A stretch of 35,968 nucleotides of DNA, from positions 1-35,968 of the forward strand of contig CAZIUL010000042.1 in assembly GCA_964542475.1 (NCBI GenBank), written 5' to 3'. The DNA comes from CAZIUL01 sp964542475 (GTDB taxonomy: Bacteria; Planctomycetota; B15-G4; CAYZWU01). A program made the translations under genes and the position numbers. Positions 24,051 to 32,062 of this stretch are shown here, in pieces. The notes beneath the pieces were generated by a model that was given only the letters and a program-made list of their open reading frames with translations, made no database searches and was not told the DNA's origin. How positions within the stretch are numbered: the first letter of the stretch is position 1; the number at the start of each line of letters is the position of its first letter.

Positions 24051-24413
24051 ATGAAGATTGCCGTAAGTTCAAGCGGCCCAACGCTGGAAAGTAATGTTGA
24101 TCAACGCTTCGGGCGGGCGGGGATGTTCTTGATCATTGAAGATTCGACAGGCCGGTTCGAAGTTGTGAATAACACGCAAAACATCGATGCAGCGCAAGGT
24201 GCAGGGATTCAAGCGGCACGGCTCGTTTCTGAATCCGGCGCCGAGGTTGTGATTACCGGCCACTGCGGGCCGAAGGCCTTTCAGACCCTCAAAGCGGCCG
24301 GGATTAGGATCATAGTAGGAGCGGAGGGCACGGTTAAGGAGATGGTGGATAAGTATACAGCAGGTGATCTAAAACCTTCGGATTCCGCTGACGTGGAAGG
24401 CCACTGGATTTAA
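24051..24413 (+). CDS. NifX/ORP-fold protein 3
   Basis: The 120-residue protein reads MKIAVSSSGPTLESNVDQRFGRAG at the start (written here as three tracts: MKIAVSSSG, LESNVDQRFGR, FLIIED) and VITGHCGPKAFQTLKAAGI in the middle, the standard NifX-family core with the GHCGPKA signature typical of the subgroup in anaerobes. An AAAGGAAA ribosome site precedes the ATG. It is the third ORP-family gene in a row and is followed by the DUF5320 gene after 76 bases holding a weak hairpin (AGCGCC 24425-24430 with GGCGCT 24446-24451). Role as an Fe-S or Mo-type cluster carrier is inferred from family. Confidence 0.88.
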   Translation: MKIAVSSSGPTLESNVDQRFGRAGMFLIIEDSTGRFEVVNNTQNIDAAQGAGIQAARLVSESGAEVVITGHCGPKAFQTLKAAGIRIIVGAEGTVKEMVDKYTAGDLKPSDSADVEGHWI

Positions 24414-24489
24414 GGATATTGAAAAGCGCCTTTATCGTATTTGATGGCGCTGGCAGTCAGGCTGAAAATTTTAACGAAAGGAGGCAGTC

Positions 24490-24891
24490 ATGCCAGGTGG
24501 AGATAGAACTGGACCGATGGGGCTTGGGCCGATGACAGGCCGGGCCGCAGGTCTTTGCGCAGGATTTGGAGTTCCCGGTACCATGAATCAAGGACCGGGC
24601 CGCGGTCCCTGGGGTGGGGGTGGTTTCGGTCGTGGAATGGGGAGAGGTTTCGGAGGCCATGGACGGGGCTTTAGAAACCGGTACTGGGCCACTGGGCTTC
24701 CGGGGTGGGCTCGTTTCGGCGAAGCCCCCTGGTGGGGCCGAAGCGCACCAACTTTTGCTGCAGACGCTCCCACAGGGCAGGAAGAACTGGAGTCTTTGAA
24801 GCAGCAAGCCGGGTATTTGGAACAGTCCCTCGGCGACATCCGCAAGCGTATGGATGAACTCGAAGCGGAAGCGAGAAATGAAACCAAGTAG
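24490..24891 (+). CDS. DUF5320 protein, Gly/Arg-rich
   Basis: The 133-residue protein begins MPGGDRTGPMGLGPMTGR, the diagnostic opening of DUF5320 proteins. A long Gly/Arg/Trp-rich middle (GRGPWGGGGFGRGMGRG) and a C-terminal coiled coil (LESLKQQAGYLEQSLGD) follow. The function of the family is unknown. Members almost always sit among NifX/ORP and MinD-type ATPase genes, as here. GAAAGGAGG lies just before the ATG. The Gly-rich part may be disordered and the coiled coil may mediate assembly. It is downstream of ORP-like 3 and upstream of the ATPase remnant. Confidence 0.9.
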   Translation: MPGGDRTGPMGLGPMTGRAAGLCAGFGVPGTMNQGPGRGPWGGGGFGRGMGRGFGGHGRGFRNRYWATGLPGWARFGEAPWWGRSAPTFAADAPTGQEELESLKQQAGYLEQSLGDIRKRMDELEAEARNETK

Positions 24892-24978
24892 CTAGCCCGC
24901 CGGATATGAAGTAGCGAGACAGGAACGCCGATTCCCAGGTTCCTATCCAACACCTGGCAATAGGTAGAAGGAGATTAA

Positions 24979-25302
24979 CGAAGTGATCTTGTGCTGGTCG
25001 TGACGGAGCCGACCCTCTCGGGCCTTCATGACCTCGAGCGCGTCGACGATCTGGCTGGTCACTTCGAACTCCCTGTTGCGGTCGTCGTGAATAAGTACGA
25101 CCTGAATGAATCGATGACGCTGAAAATCGGCCAATTCTGCGGAGAAAGAGGATTCAAGGTGGTGGGAAAGATACCCTACAGCCAGGATTTTACAGATGCA
25201 ATGGTCCAGTGCCAGAGCATTATGGAGTATAGGAACGGACCGGCATCAGAGGTCGTGAGAGCAGCCTGGAAGGAGATCCAGGAGTTGTTGAAGATAGATT
25301 AG
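24979..25302 (+). pseudogene. MinD-superfamily ATPase (ferredoxin-type), C-terminal fragment
   Basis: The frame encodes only the last ~108 residues of a MinD-like P-loop ATPase of the kind that carries an inserted ferredoxin domain: LVLVVTEPTLSGLHDLERV, VVVNKYDLNE and KIPYSQDFTDAMV. Intact proteins are ~280-290 residues; Walker A and both Fe-S motifs are missing. The frame is closed upstream by TAA at 24976-24978. A ribosome-site-like AAGGAG lies just before, as if a deletion fused the original gene's leader to its 3' part. A GTG (24991) could start a peptide, but it lacks the nucleotide site. Intact homologues are standard partners of ORP genes. Confidence 0.8.
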
Positions 25303-25311
25303 GAGGTAAAA

Positions 25312-26574
25312 ATGAGCGTTGAAGATTCCCAAACAAAACAAGCAGGGAGTTGCTCGAGCTGTGAGCAAACTGAGCATTCCCCAAAAACCGCCACCGATAG
25401 CAAAACGGAAAGGGACAAGGCCGACCGTGAGGCAATCGCGCGCCGCATGGACAAGATTGCCCACAAAGTACTTGTCTTATCGGGAAAGGGGGGGGTGGGA
25501 AAGAGCACCGTGGCCGTAAACATTGCCGCCACGTTGGTCAGCGAGGGCAAGAAGGTGGGCCTCATGGACATCGATATGCACGGGCCGAGCATATCCAAGC
25601 TCGTCACCGTTCAGACCGTTCCAATGGCGGGGCCGAATGGAGGCTTCCAACCCGCCCTCACCTCAGAGGGGCTCAAGGTAATGTCCATAGGCTATATGTT
25701 GCAGGATCGAGAGGACGCAGTGATCTGGCGTGGCCCGATGAAACACGGGGTTATCCGGCAGTTCCTTGCCGATGTAGAATGGGGTGAGCTTGACTACCTT
25801 GTTGTAGACTCTCCTCCCGGTACGGGAGACGAACCCCTCTCCATTGCTCAGTCGATCGAGGGAGCGGACGGTGCAGTTATTGTTACCACGCCCCAGGAGG
25901 TGGCCGTGGATGATGTACGGCGATCGATCGGATTCTGCCGCAAGGTTAACCTTCCAGTGATCGGCGTGGTGGAAAACATGTCCGGCTTTGTATGCCCCCA
26001 ATGCGGTAAAACGAGCGATATTTTTAAACGAGGCGGCGGTGCAGCCATGGCGGATCAGATGAAGGTTCGCTATCTCGGTGAAATTCCAATCGATCCTGCC
26101 ATAGTCCTGGCATGTGACGACGGGATACCGTTTGTCCAAAAGTATGTTGATAGCCAAACGACAATGGCTTTTCAGCACGTCATACAGCCCCTTCTTCAAC
26201 TAAAACAAAAAAATACTAAACGAAGGAAAAGTGTCATGAAGATCGCTGTCCCCATAGTTGAAGGTCGATTGAGCCCCCATTTCGGGCACTGTGAAACCTT
26301 TACCCTCATTGATGTGGACAAGACGGGCAAGGAGATCCTGAAAAGGGATGATATCGAGGCTCCCCCGCACCAGCCAGGCCTTTTGCCCGGATGGCTTCAT
26401 GAGCGGGGCGCTCAGATGATTTTTGCCGGCGGTATGGGCTCCAGGGCACAGGAGCTCTTCGCGCAGAATGGCATAGAGGTTCTTATAGGTGCTCCTTCGG
26501 AAGATCCCGAGGAGTTGGTGAGATCCTGGATGAACGGAACACTCACCCTGGGAGATAATGTGTGCGATCATTGA
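25312..26574 (+). CDS. Mrp/NBP35-type Fe-S carrier ATPase fused to ORP domain (MrpORP-like)
   Basis: The first ~300 residues are an Mrp/ApbC/NBP35 P-loop ATPase: an N-terminal CxxC (C14, C17), the deviant Walker A SGKGGVGKS (57-65), MDIDMHGPS, VVDSPPGTGDEP and the cluster-bridging CPQC (~232-235). From residue ~309 the chain is a NifX/ORP domain (MKIAVPIVEG, LSPHFGHCETF, APPHQPG, IGAPSEDPE). This is the architecture of MrpORP of Desulfovibrio, part of the orange-protein complex linked to cell division. A second ATG inside the gene (26236) has GAAGG eight bases upstream, so the ORP domain might also be made alone. AGGAGG precedes the main start ten bases after the ATPase remnant. Confidence 0.92.
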   Translation: MSVEDSQTKQAGSCSSCEQTEHSPKTATDSKTERDKADREAIARRMDKIAHKVLVLSGKGGVGKSTVAVNIAATLVSEGKKVGLMDIDMHGPSISKLVTVQTVPMAGPNGGFQPALTSEGLKVMSIGYMLQDREDAVIWRGPMKHGVIRQFLADVEWGELDYLVVDSPPGTGDEPLSIAQSIEGADGAVIVTTPQEVAVDDVRRSIGFCRKVNLPVIGVVENMSGFVCPQCGKTSDIFKRGGGAAMADQMKVRYLGEIPIDPAIVLACDDGIPFVQKYVDSQTTMAFQHVIQPLLQLKQKNTKRRKSVMKIAVPIVEGRLSPHFGHCETFTLIDVDKTGKEILKRDDIEAPPHQPGLLPGWLHERGAQMIFAGGMGSRAQELFAQNGIEVLIGAPSEDPEELVRSWMNGTLTLGDNVCDH

Positions 26575-26814
26575 CTCATTTTAGGCGACAATCTCCCAGC
26601 TGATGCCGCTACATCGGCTGAAAGAATGTGGTCGTTTCTCAAAACATTCTTGGCGACTCGCATCTGCCCTGGTGCATTTTGAACTGACAAAACCTATTGA
26701 CGATTGCATTTTGCACCTTCAAAAGGGCGTCAGAATGCATTCATGTTGAACCTAAATTCCACAACTTCTAATTATTAATACAGTTAAAAAAACGGATCAT
26801 TTCCTGATGTCTCC
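26575..26814. other. Regulatory-looking intergenic region with palindromes
   Basis: No gene is visible. Two dyads stand upstream of the sigma-54 promoter: GAATGT with ACATTC (26624-26649), and the perfect palindrome GAATGCATTC (26733-26742). They lie ~80-190 bases before it, as expected for enhancer sites of a sigma-54 activator. A GGTGCA/TGCACC pair also spans this region. CTGGGAGAT (26548-26556) pairs with ATCTCCCAG (26591-26599) across the end of the Mrp gene. Confidence 0.4.
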
Positions 26815-26830
26815 TGGCACAGTGATTGCA
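26815..26830 (+). promoter_or_regulatory. Sigma-54 promoter
   Basis: TGGCAC-AGTGA-TTGCA is a near-perfect -24/-12 sigma-54 promoter with correct GG-GC register. It lies 65 bases before the ORP remnant and ~360 bases before the HdrD-like gene, and could drive the redox operon at 27187-35282. Confidence 0.7.
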
Positions 26831-26894
26831 TTCCCTGAGCATTGTGTTGAAAAATGAATGATTTGATCTGCCTCAATATACTCATCGAATTCGA

Positions 26895-27101
26895 GAAAAC
26901 ATCTGCCGGCCCTGTCCGCTTCCCAACCGGCTGCGCGATACGGGGCTGGAAATGATCGTTGCCGGAGGAATGGGCATGCATGCCCGGGAACTTTTCAGCC
27001 AGATGGGGATCGAGGTTCTCATAGGCGCGCCGTCCAAAGACCCAAACAGCTCGTACAGCCCTGGAATACAGGAGTGCTCATCATGGCGGGAATGCCCGTG
27101 A
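26895..27101 (+). pseudogene. Decayed ORP-domain copy
   Basis: The frame reads RLRDTGLEMIVAGGMGMHAR, then ELFSQMGIEVLIGAPSKDP, matching the central and C-terminal part of the ORP domain at 26236-26574 (AGGMGSRAQELF, GIEVLIGAPSEDP). It has no start, lacks the N-terminal strands and departs from homology after SKDP before a TGA at 27099. It has no ribosome site. It lies behind the sigma-54 promoter, so the promoter may once have served an intact ORP gene. Confidence 0.75.
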
Positions 27102-27186
27102 ACACTGACCGGAGCGGGGGCGCTGCTGTGTCCCACTAACCTTTCGCCCAAACCCGTCCCACTGATGGGACGCGTGAATAAGGCCG

Positions 27187-28581
27187 ATGGAATTCATGAA
27201 CACGCAACCTAAATACAAGTACTACATGGAACCGATCAAGCTCGAAGAGAGGCCGCGCCGCTTCCTGGAAGCTTTCTCGGCGATTCTGAAACACTCGAAC
27301 TACGGGCCGGTTCTCGACGCTTACTCGCGAATTACGACGAAGTGTTCGAGCTGTACAGCATCGTGTCCCGTCTTTCAGGAAACGGAAAATCCCGAAGACA
27401 TCCCATGCAACCGGTCGGAGCTTCTCTTCAGGGTTTACCGGCGCTACTTCACCTTCGGCGGAACGATGAAGGCCCGCTTCTTCGATTCCTTCCGGCTCAG
27501 CGACGGGTATATCGACAAGATGGCTGACGCTTTCTACCGCTGCACGGCGTGCAAGCGCTGCAAGTTCTTTTGTCCTTTGGGGATCGACCATGCCCTGGTG
27601 ACGCACCTGGCTCGGTGGATTCTCTCGGAGATCAGGATCGTCCCGAAGGCGCTCCTCGTCTCTGTTCGGGAGCAGCTCGAAGGCGTTTCGAAGAACACGT
27701 CGGCCATCCCGGTTATCGCCATGAATGATACCTGCGAATTTCTTGAGGAGGAACTCGATGCAATCTACCCGGGCGCGGGGATCAAGTTTCCAATCGACGT
27801 GAAGGTTGCGGAGTACGTTTTTTTTCCCGCTGTTTCTGACTACCTCCTGGAGGCGGATACGCTCATGGGCAACGCCGCCATGCTTCACGCCACCAAAACA
27901 TCGTGGACGATTGGTTCGGGCAACTTCGACGGGATCGACTACGGGCTATTCTACTCGGATGCCATGTGGGAACGGATCATCAAGGCCCAGGTTGCCGAGA
28001 TCCACCGCCTCGGAGGGAAGAAGATGCTCATCGGCGAATGCGGCCACGCGTCCCGCTCCGCCAAGGAGGGAATGGCCAACTTCATTCCCGAGAAGGACCG
28101 CGTTCCCGTGGTGAACATCATGGAGCTCGCCTACGAGCACTTCAGCACGGGGCGGCTCGATCTGATGGAACATGTGATCGAGGAGAAGACCACCTATCAC
28201 GATCCCTGCAACATCGCCCGCAAGGGATGGATCGTGGAACAACCGCGGGCGATCCTGCGCCATATTTGCAGTGACTTCGTCGAGATGACTCCCCGGGGCA
28301 CGGAGAACTACTGCTGCGGCGGCGGAGGCGGGACTGTTTCGATCGACGAGATCCGCGAGTTTCGGACGAAGACGGGCGGCAAGACCAAAGCGGACCAGAT
28401 CAGGAGCACGGGCGCCCACTACGTGGTGACGCCCTGCGCCAACTGCAAGAAGCAGATCGACGAGGTGATCGCCGATCACAAGCTCGAGGCGCACCGGATA
28501 GGCCTCCACGATCTGATGCTGAAGTCGCTCCGCATGCCAGACGGGCAGGAGCCCGCAACCGATGGGAACGGGGAGGTTTGA
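27187..28581 (+). CDS. HdrD-like Fe-S oxidoreductase subunit (HmcF/TmcB/DsrK type)
   Basis: The 464-residue cytoplasmic protein has two [4Fe-4S] motifs (C53-S-S-C56-T-A-S-C60-P and C119-T-A-C-K-R-C-K-F-F-C-P) and a C-terminal CCG domain with HDPCN, YCCGGGGG and TPCANCKKQ, which binds the special 4Fe-4S cluster of heterodisulfide-reductase-type catalysis. The first CCG half is degenerate (GECGHA). This is the layout of HmcF, TmcB and DsrK, the cytoplasmic thiol/disulfide-linked subunits of membrane redox complexes. ATG 27187 is used, with AAGG close upstream; ATG 27196 is equally possible. Three coupled membrane/ferredoxin genes follow. It likely passes electrons between a cytoplasmic dithiol and the membrane subunits. 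Confidence 0.9.
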   Translation: MEFMNTQPKYKYYMEPIKLEERPRRFLEAFSAILKHSNYGPVLDAYSRITTKCSSCTASCPVFQETENPEDIPCNRSELLFRVYRRYFTFGGTMKARFFDSFRLSDGYIDKMADAFYRCTACKRCKFFCPLGIDHALVTHLARWILSEIRIVPKALLVSVREQLEGVSKNTSAIPVIAMNDTCEFLEEELDAIYPGAGIKFPIDVKVAEYVFFPAVSDYLLEADTLMGNAAMLHATKTSWTIGSGNFDGIDYGLFYSDAMWERIIKAQVAEIHRLGGKKMLIGECGHASRSAKEGMANFIPEKDRVPVVNIMELAYEHFSTGRLDLMEHVIEEKTTYHDPCNIARKGWIVEQPRAILRHICSDFVEMTPRGTENYCCGGGGGTVSIDEIREFRTKTGGKTKADQIRSTGAHYVVTPCANCKKQIDEVIADHKLEAHRIGLHDLMLKSLRMPDGQEPATDGNGEV

Positions 28582-28641
28582 GGCGTGCTGTTAGCGCATG
28601 ACAGGAAATGACGAGAATCGACGAGAGAGGACAGGAAAATA

Positions 28642-29346
28642 ATGGAACAATGGCTTGAATGGGCGCGGGGCCCGGCCTTCCGGTTTGCCTTCGCTTTGAT
28701 GATCCTAGGTGTCATCCGGGTCTTCATCCTCAACGTGATCAACATCAGGTTTATGCTCCGACAGGCCGGTGAGAGCAGGATCCAGACGGGATCGGTCATC
28801 CGGGAGACGCTCCGGTGGTTTTTCCCTTTCAGAAAGATCGACAGGAGGCGGATGAGTTTTACCCTTGTCTCCATTCTTTTTCACGTGGCGATCATTGTGA
28901 CGCCCCTTTTCCTGGGCGCTCACATTGCACTCTGGAAGCGCGGCTTTGGAATCAGCTGGCCGGCAATCGGTCAGGGTCTGGCCGACTGGATGACCCTGCT
29001 CGCCGTTGCCACGGCTCTCATCCTTTTTTTCCAGCGGGTCGCCGCGCGGGCGACGAGGGCCCTGAGCCGGCCGCAGGATTTTCTGATGCCGTTGCTCATC
29101 GCCGTGCCCTTCGTTTCCGGTTACCTGGCCATGCATCCCGCGATGAACCCCTTTTCCTACGATGCCACAATGTTCGTGCACGTCATGTCTGGGAACGTGA
29201 TTTTCATTCTTATCCCCTTCTCGAAACTGAGCCACGTTGTGCTCTTTCCGACTACACAGCTCATATCCGAAGTGGGCTGGCACCTGGTCCCTGGCGCGGG
29301 AGCCAGAGTGGCCGCCTCCCTTGACAAAAAGGACGAACCACTGTGA
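28642..29346 (+). CDS. Membrane cytochrome b subunit (NarI/HmcE/TmcC-like)
   Basis: The 234-residue protein has about five membrane helices and histidines placed for two b-hemes (SILFHVAIIV, FVHVMSGN, KLSHVVLFP), as in NarI/DsrM-type subunits. The cytoplasmic loop after helix 1 is rich in Arg. HmcE and TmcC have the same size and pairing with an HdrD-like protein. It probably links the Fe-S subunit to the quinone pool or to the NrfD subunit. A weak GAGAGGAC site precedes the ATG. Its stop overlaps the start of the ferredoxin gene (GTGA). Confidence 0.85.
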   Translation: MEQWLEWARGPAFRFAFALMILGVIRVFILNVINIRFMLRQAGESRIQTGSVIRETLRWFFPFRKIDRRRMSFTLVSILFHVAIIVTPLFLGAHIALWKRGFGISWPAIGQGLADWMTLLAVATALILFFQRVAARATRALSRPQDFLMPLLIAVPFVSGYLAMHPAMNPFSYDATMFVHVMSGNVIFILIPFSKLSHVVLFPTTQLISEVGWHLVPGAGARVAASLDKKDEPL

Positions 29347-30158
29347 AAATAAAAAGCATGGCCATACTGACCGATGTCACCAGGTGCATCGGGTGCGAAG
29401 AGTGCGTCGAGGCATGCCGGAACTACTACAGCCTTCCTGCTGACAAGCCCTGGCGCTGGGTGAAAAAAATCAACGATCTTTCGAGTGCGCGTTGGACGAC
29501 GATCATCGAGAAGATCAACGACGAAACCAGGAATTTTGTCCGCCTCCAGTGCCGTCACTGTCTCGATCCTTCATGCGTTTCTGCATGCATCGTCGGGGCG
29601 CTCAAGAAAACGCCCGAGGGGCCGGTGATCTACGACCGTGACCTCTGTATCGGCTGCCGATACTGCATGATCGCCTGCCCCTGGGACATCCCTCGGTACA
29701 GCTGGGAGGATACCGTCCCCTATGTCCAGAAGTGCGGCATGTGCTACGAGCGTGTGACGCGCGATGGGAAGGAGCCGGCCTGCACCGAAGCCTGCCCTAC
29801 GGGGGCGACGATCTTAGGCGAGCGGGAGGATCTTCTCGCCGAGGCGCGGCGCAGGCTCGCCGCAGAGCCGAACAAGTACGTGCAGAAGATCTGGGGTGAA
29901 AAGGAAGTGGGCGGCACATCGGTCCTTTATATATCCGACACGGAAATCAAGTTGACCGACCTGGCCGCGCCCATTACCGATGAGGACTCCCTGCCTCACA
30001 GGACCACGAAAATCCTTCACCAGATGCCCATGGTCTTTGCCGTCATGGTCGGCCTGATGGGCGGCCTCGCGTGGGTAATCCGCAGGCGTCAACTCCTCGC
30101 CGGAGAAGATGGTGAAACAGTGGGGCCTCTGGAAGAGAAGGAAACACAGGAACAATGA
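29343..30158 (+). CDS. HmcB-like ferredoxin with four Cys clusters and C-terminal anchor
   Basis: The 271-residue product holds four cysteine groups for [4Fe-4S] clusters: CIGCEECVEAC (C15-C25), CRHCLDPSCVSAC, CIGCRYCMIACPW and CGMCYERV with CTEACPTG. This is the PsrB/NrfC/HmcB pattern. One membrane helix near residues 228-250 (FAVMVGLMGGLAWV) anchors it. No Tat signal is seen. A GTG start overlaps the stop of the previous gene, and the end overlaps the next start (ATGA), so translation is coupled on both sides. It is the expected electron-transfer partner of the NrfD subunit that follows. Confidence 0.9.
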   Translation: MKIKSMAILTDVTRCIGCEECVEACRNYYSLPADKPWRWVKKINDLSSARWTTIIEKINDETRNFVRLQCRHCLDPSCVSACIVGALKKTPEGPVIYDRDLCIGCRYCMIACPWDIPRYSWEDTVPYVQKCGMCYERVTRDGKEPACTEACPTGATILGEREDLLAEARRRLAAEPNKYVQKIWGEKEVGGTSVLYISDTEIKLTDLAAPITDEDSLPHRTTKILHQMPMVFAVMVGLMGGLAWVIRRRQLLAGEDGETVGPLEEKETQEQ

Positions 30159-32062
30159 AGCTCAGAATCGCAAAAGTGACGTTCTGGTTTTTTGTCGGAC
30201 TCGGCCTGACCGTATTTATCTTGAGGCTCATCAACGGGCCCGGGTCGGTCACCGCGCTCTCCGATATCATCCCCTGGGGATTGTGGAAGGGAGGCGGTGT
30301 GGTGGCTCTTGTCGCAGTCGGCGGCGCCGGCTTCACTCTCGCCATCTTCGTCTACATTTTCCGGTGGAAGCGGTACAAACCCCTCGTGTCAGGCGCGGTA
30401 CTGATGGCATTGCTCTGCTACTCGAGCGTGGGCTTCGGATTGACTATCGATATCGGCATCTGGTGGCGGATCGTTTTTCCCGTTTTCCACTGGCAGTTTC
30501 ACTCCGTTCTCTTCGAGGTGGCGTGGTGTATCATGCTCTATCTCGGCGTGCTCATGTTCGAGTTCAGCCATACGGCGCTCGAGACCTTTGGATGGAAGGC
30601 GCTGCTCTCGATCGTGAACAAGCTGACTATTGCATTCGTTATCATGGGGATCGCGCTCTCCACGCTGCACCAGTCATCACTGGGCACGCTCTTTCTGGCC
30701 TCGCCTTTCCGGCTCCACGCCCTCTGGCATACAGATCTTCTCCCCTTGCTCTTCTTCATCTCCTCCATCGCCGTCGGATGCCTTACGATCTCCGTGGTTT
30801 CGCTTGTCGTGCACTGGCTCTACAACGCCAAACCTCCCATGAACGCGATCTCCGGCCTCGGAAAAATCGCCGCCATCATTACGACCGGTTACATCGTGCT
30901 GAAGTTCGGCGAAATTCTGATTGCCGGCGAGGGGGCGCTGCTCTTTCGGGCGAACTGGGACACCTTCAACTTCTGGTTCGAGATCGTTCTCAGTTCGCTT
31001 ATCCCGATCGGATTCCTGTTCATCAGCCGGTACAGAAAAAGCGCCGTTGCCATGTTCTGGATCGGGATCTGCGCCACGGCTGGTATCTGTCTGAACCGTG
31101 TCAACGTGGCCGGGCTCGCCACGCTCTCCCTCACCGGTTCGGACTACATGCCTAGCTGGACAGAGTGGGCCGTGACGCTGGGAATTCTCTCCGGGTCGGC
31201 ACTCGTTTATCTCTTCTGCGTCGAGTATTTCGGTCTTTTCGACGGGATCGGCAGGAAGAAGGAACCGGAGGTATACGCTCCGGGGCAGCTCGATCACACG
31301 GACTGGCGGGCGCTCGTCTTTGGCAGCCAGCGTTTCGGTGAGGCCCGCTTTTACTCGATCTCCTTCATTTTCGCTGTGGCCTTCTCCTTCCTTTTCCTCT
31401 CCGACGAGAACATATTCGGCACCTCGCCGGAGAAGACCGCCGTCCTGAAACCGCGAATGGTTGAGATCGCCAAGACGGCCGCTCCCGACGGATCGGGCGA
31501 AAGCTATTCCATATGGAGGAGCGGGGAAAGCGGCAAGCGGACAACCGCCCTCATGATCGACGGCAACCGCGACGGGCGTTACGTCCTCTTTGATCACGAG
31601 GTTCACAGCGGTCGGAACAACCGGCCGGGGGGGGAGTGCGCCTTGTGCCACCATATGAACAAACCGTACGACAAGGCGTCGGGTTGCTACGAGTGTCACA
31701 GGGATATGTATCTATCCGAGGAGATCTTCGATCACGCGCTGCACTCGGAGAAGCTCGGCGGCAACGACCACTGCAGCGATTGCCACACCGACTCATCGCT
31801 TCCGAAGGTTCGAAAAAACACGACGGCCTGCATTGAGTGCCACAAGGGGATGTACCGCGAGAATTCACGGATCGTGATCGCGCCCGCCGGCAGACAGACG
31901 AATGCCTGCGCCTACAAGGACGCCATGCACAGCCTCTGTATCGGGTGCCATGATTCCATGGGTGAGGACGAGGCGAAAAAGCGCGCGCGCCTCACCGAGT
32001 GCACTAACTGCCATCGCCGGCTTCCCGACCTGCGTTCCTCCGAATGGGAGAGGCAAAAATGA
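30155..32062 (+). CDS. NrfD/HmcC-like membrane subunit fused to a six-heme cytochrome c domain
   Basis: The first ~420 residues form an NrfD/PsrC-type polytopic protein (IIPWGLWKGG, HWQFHSVLFEVAWCIMLY, STLHQSSLGTLF), the quinone-site or ion-coupling subunit family of Hmc, Qrc and Psr complexes. After a final helix (~residue 400) and a linker, residues ~480-635 carry six CxxCH heme motifs (at residues 495, 511, 540, 559, 595 and 616: CALCH, CYECH, CSDCH, CIECH, CIGCH, CTNCH) and extra His ligands (FDHEVH, FDHALHS, YKDAMHS), like class III cytochromes c. In Hmc and Tmc the cytochrome is a separate protein, so this is a fusion. The heme domain is expected on the periplasmic side. Start and stop overlap both neighbours (ATGA). 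Confidence 0.92.
   Translation: MKLRIAKVTFWFFVGLGLTVFILRLINGPGSVTALSDIIPWGLWKGGGVVALVAVGGAGFTLAIFVYIFRWKRYKPLVSGAVLMALLCYSSVGFGLTIDIGIWWRIVFPVFHWQFHSVLFEVAWCIMLYLGVLMFEFSHTALETFGWKALLSIVNKLTIAFVIMGIALSTLHQSSLGTLFLASPFRLHALWHTDLLPLLFFISSIAVGCLTISVVSLVVHWLYNAKPPMNAISGLGKIAAIITTGYIVLKFGEILIAGEGALLFRANWDTFNFWFEIVLSSLIPIGFLFISRYRKSAVAMFWIGICATAGICLNRVNVAGLATLSLTGSDYMPSWTEWAVTLGILSGSALVYLFCVEYFGLFDGIGRKKEPEVYAPGQLDHTDWRALVFGSQRFGEARFYSISFIFAVAFSFLFLSDENIFGTSPEKTAVLKPRMVEIAKTAAPDGSGESYSIWRSGESGKRTTALMIDGNRDGRYVLFDHEVHSGRNNRPGGECALCHHMNKPYDKASGCYECHRDMYLSEEIFDHALHSEKLGGNDHCSDCHTDSSLPKVRKNTTACIECHKGMYRENSRIVIAPAGRQTNACAYKDAMHSLCIGCHDSMGEDEAKKRARLTECTNCHRRLPDLRSSEWERQK

Noticed and set aside
22939..26574. 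Nitrogen-fixation cofactor genes
   Set aside because: The proteins have the NifX fold, but no nifH, nifD, nifK, nifE, nifN or nifB-type radical SAM gene is present. The set fits the ORP cluster instead.
30155..31400. Nitrite reductase NrfD
   Set aside because: No NrfA or NrfB is present. The gene order with HdrD-like and NarI-like subunits fits an Hmc/Tmc-type complex, so the NrfD name is only a family label.
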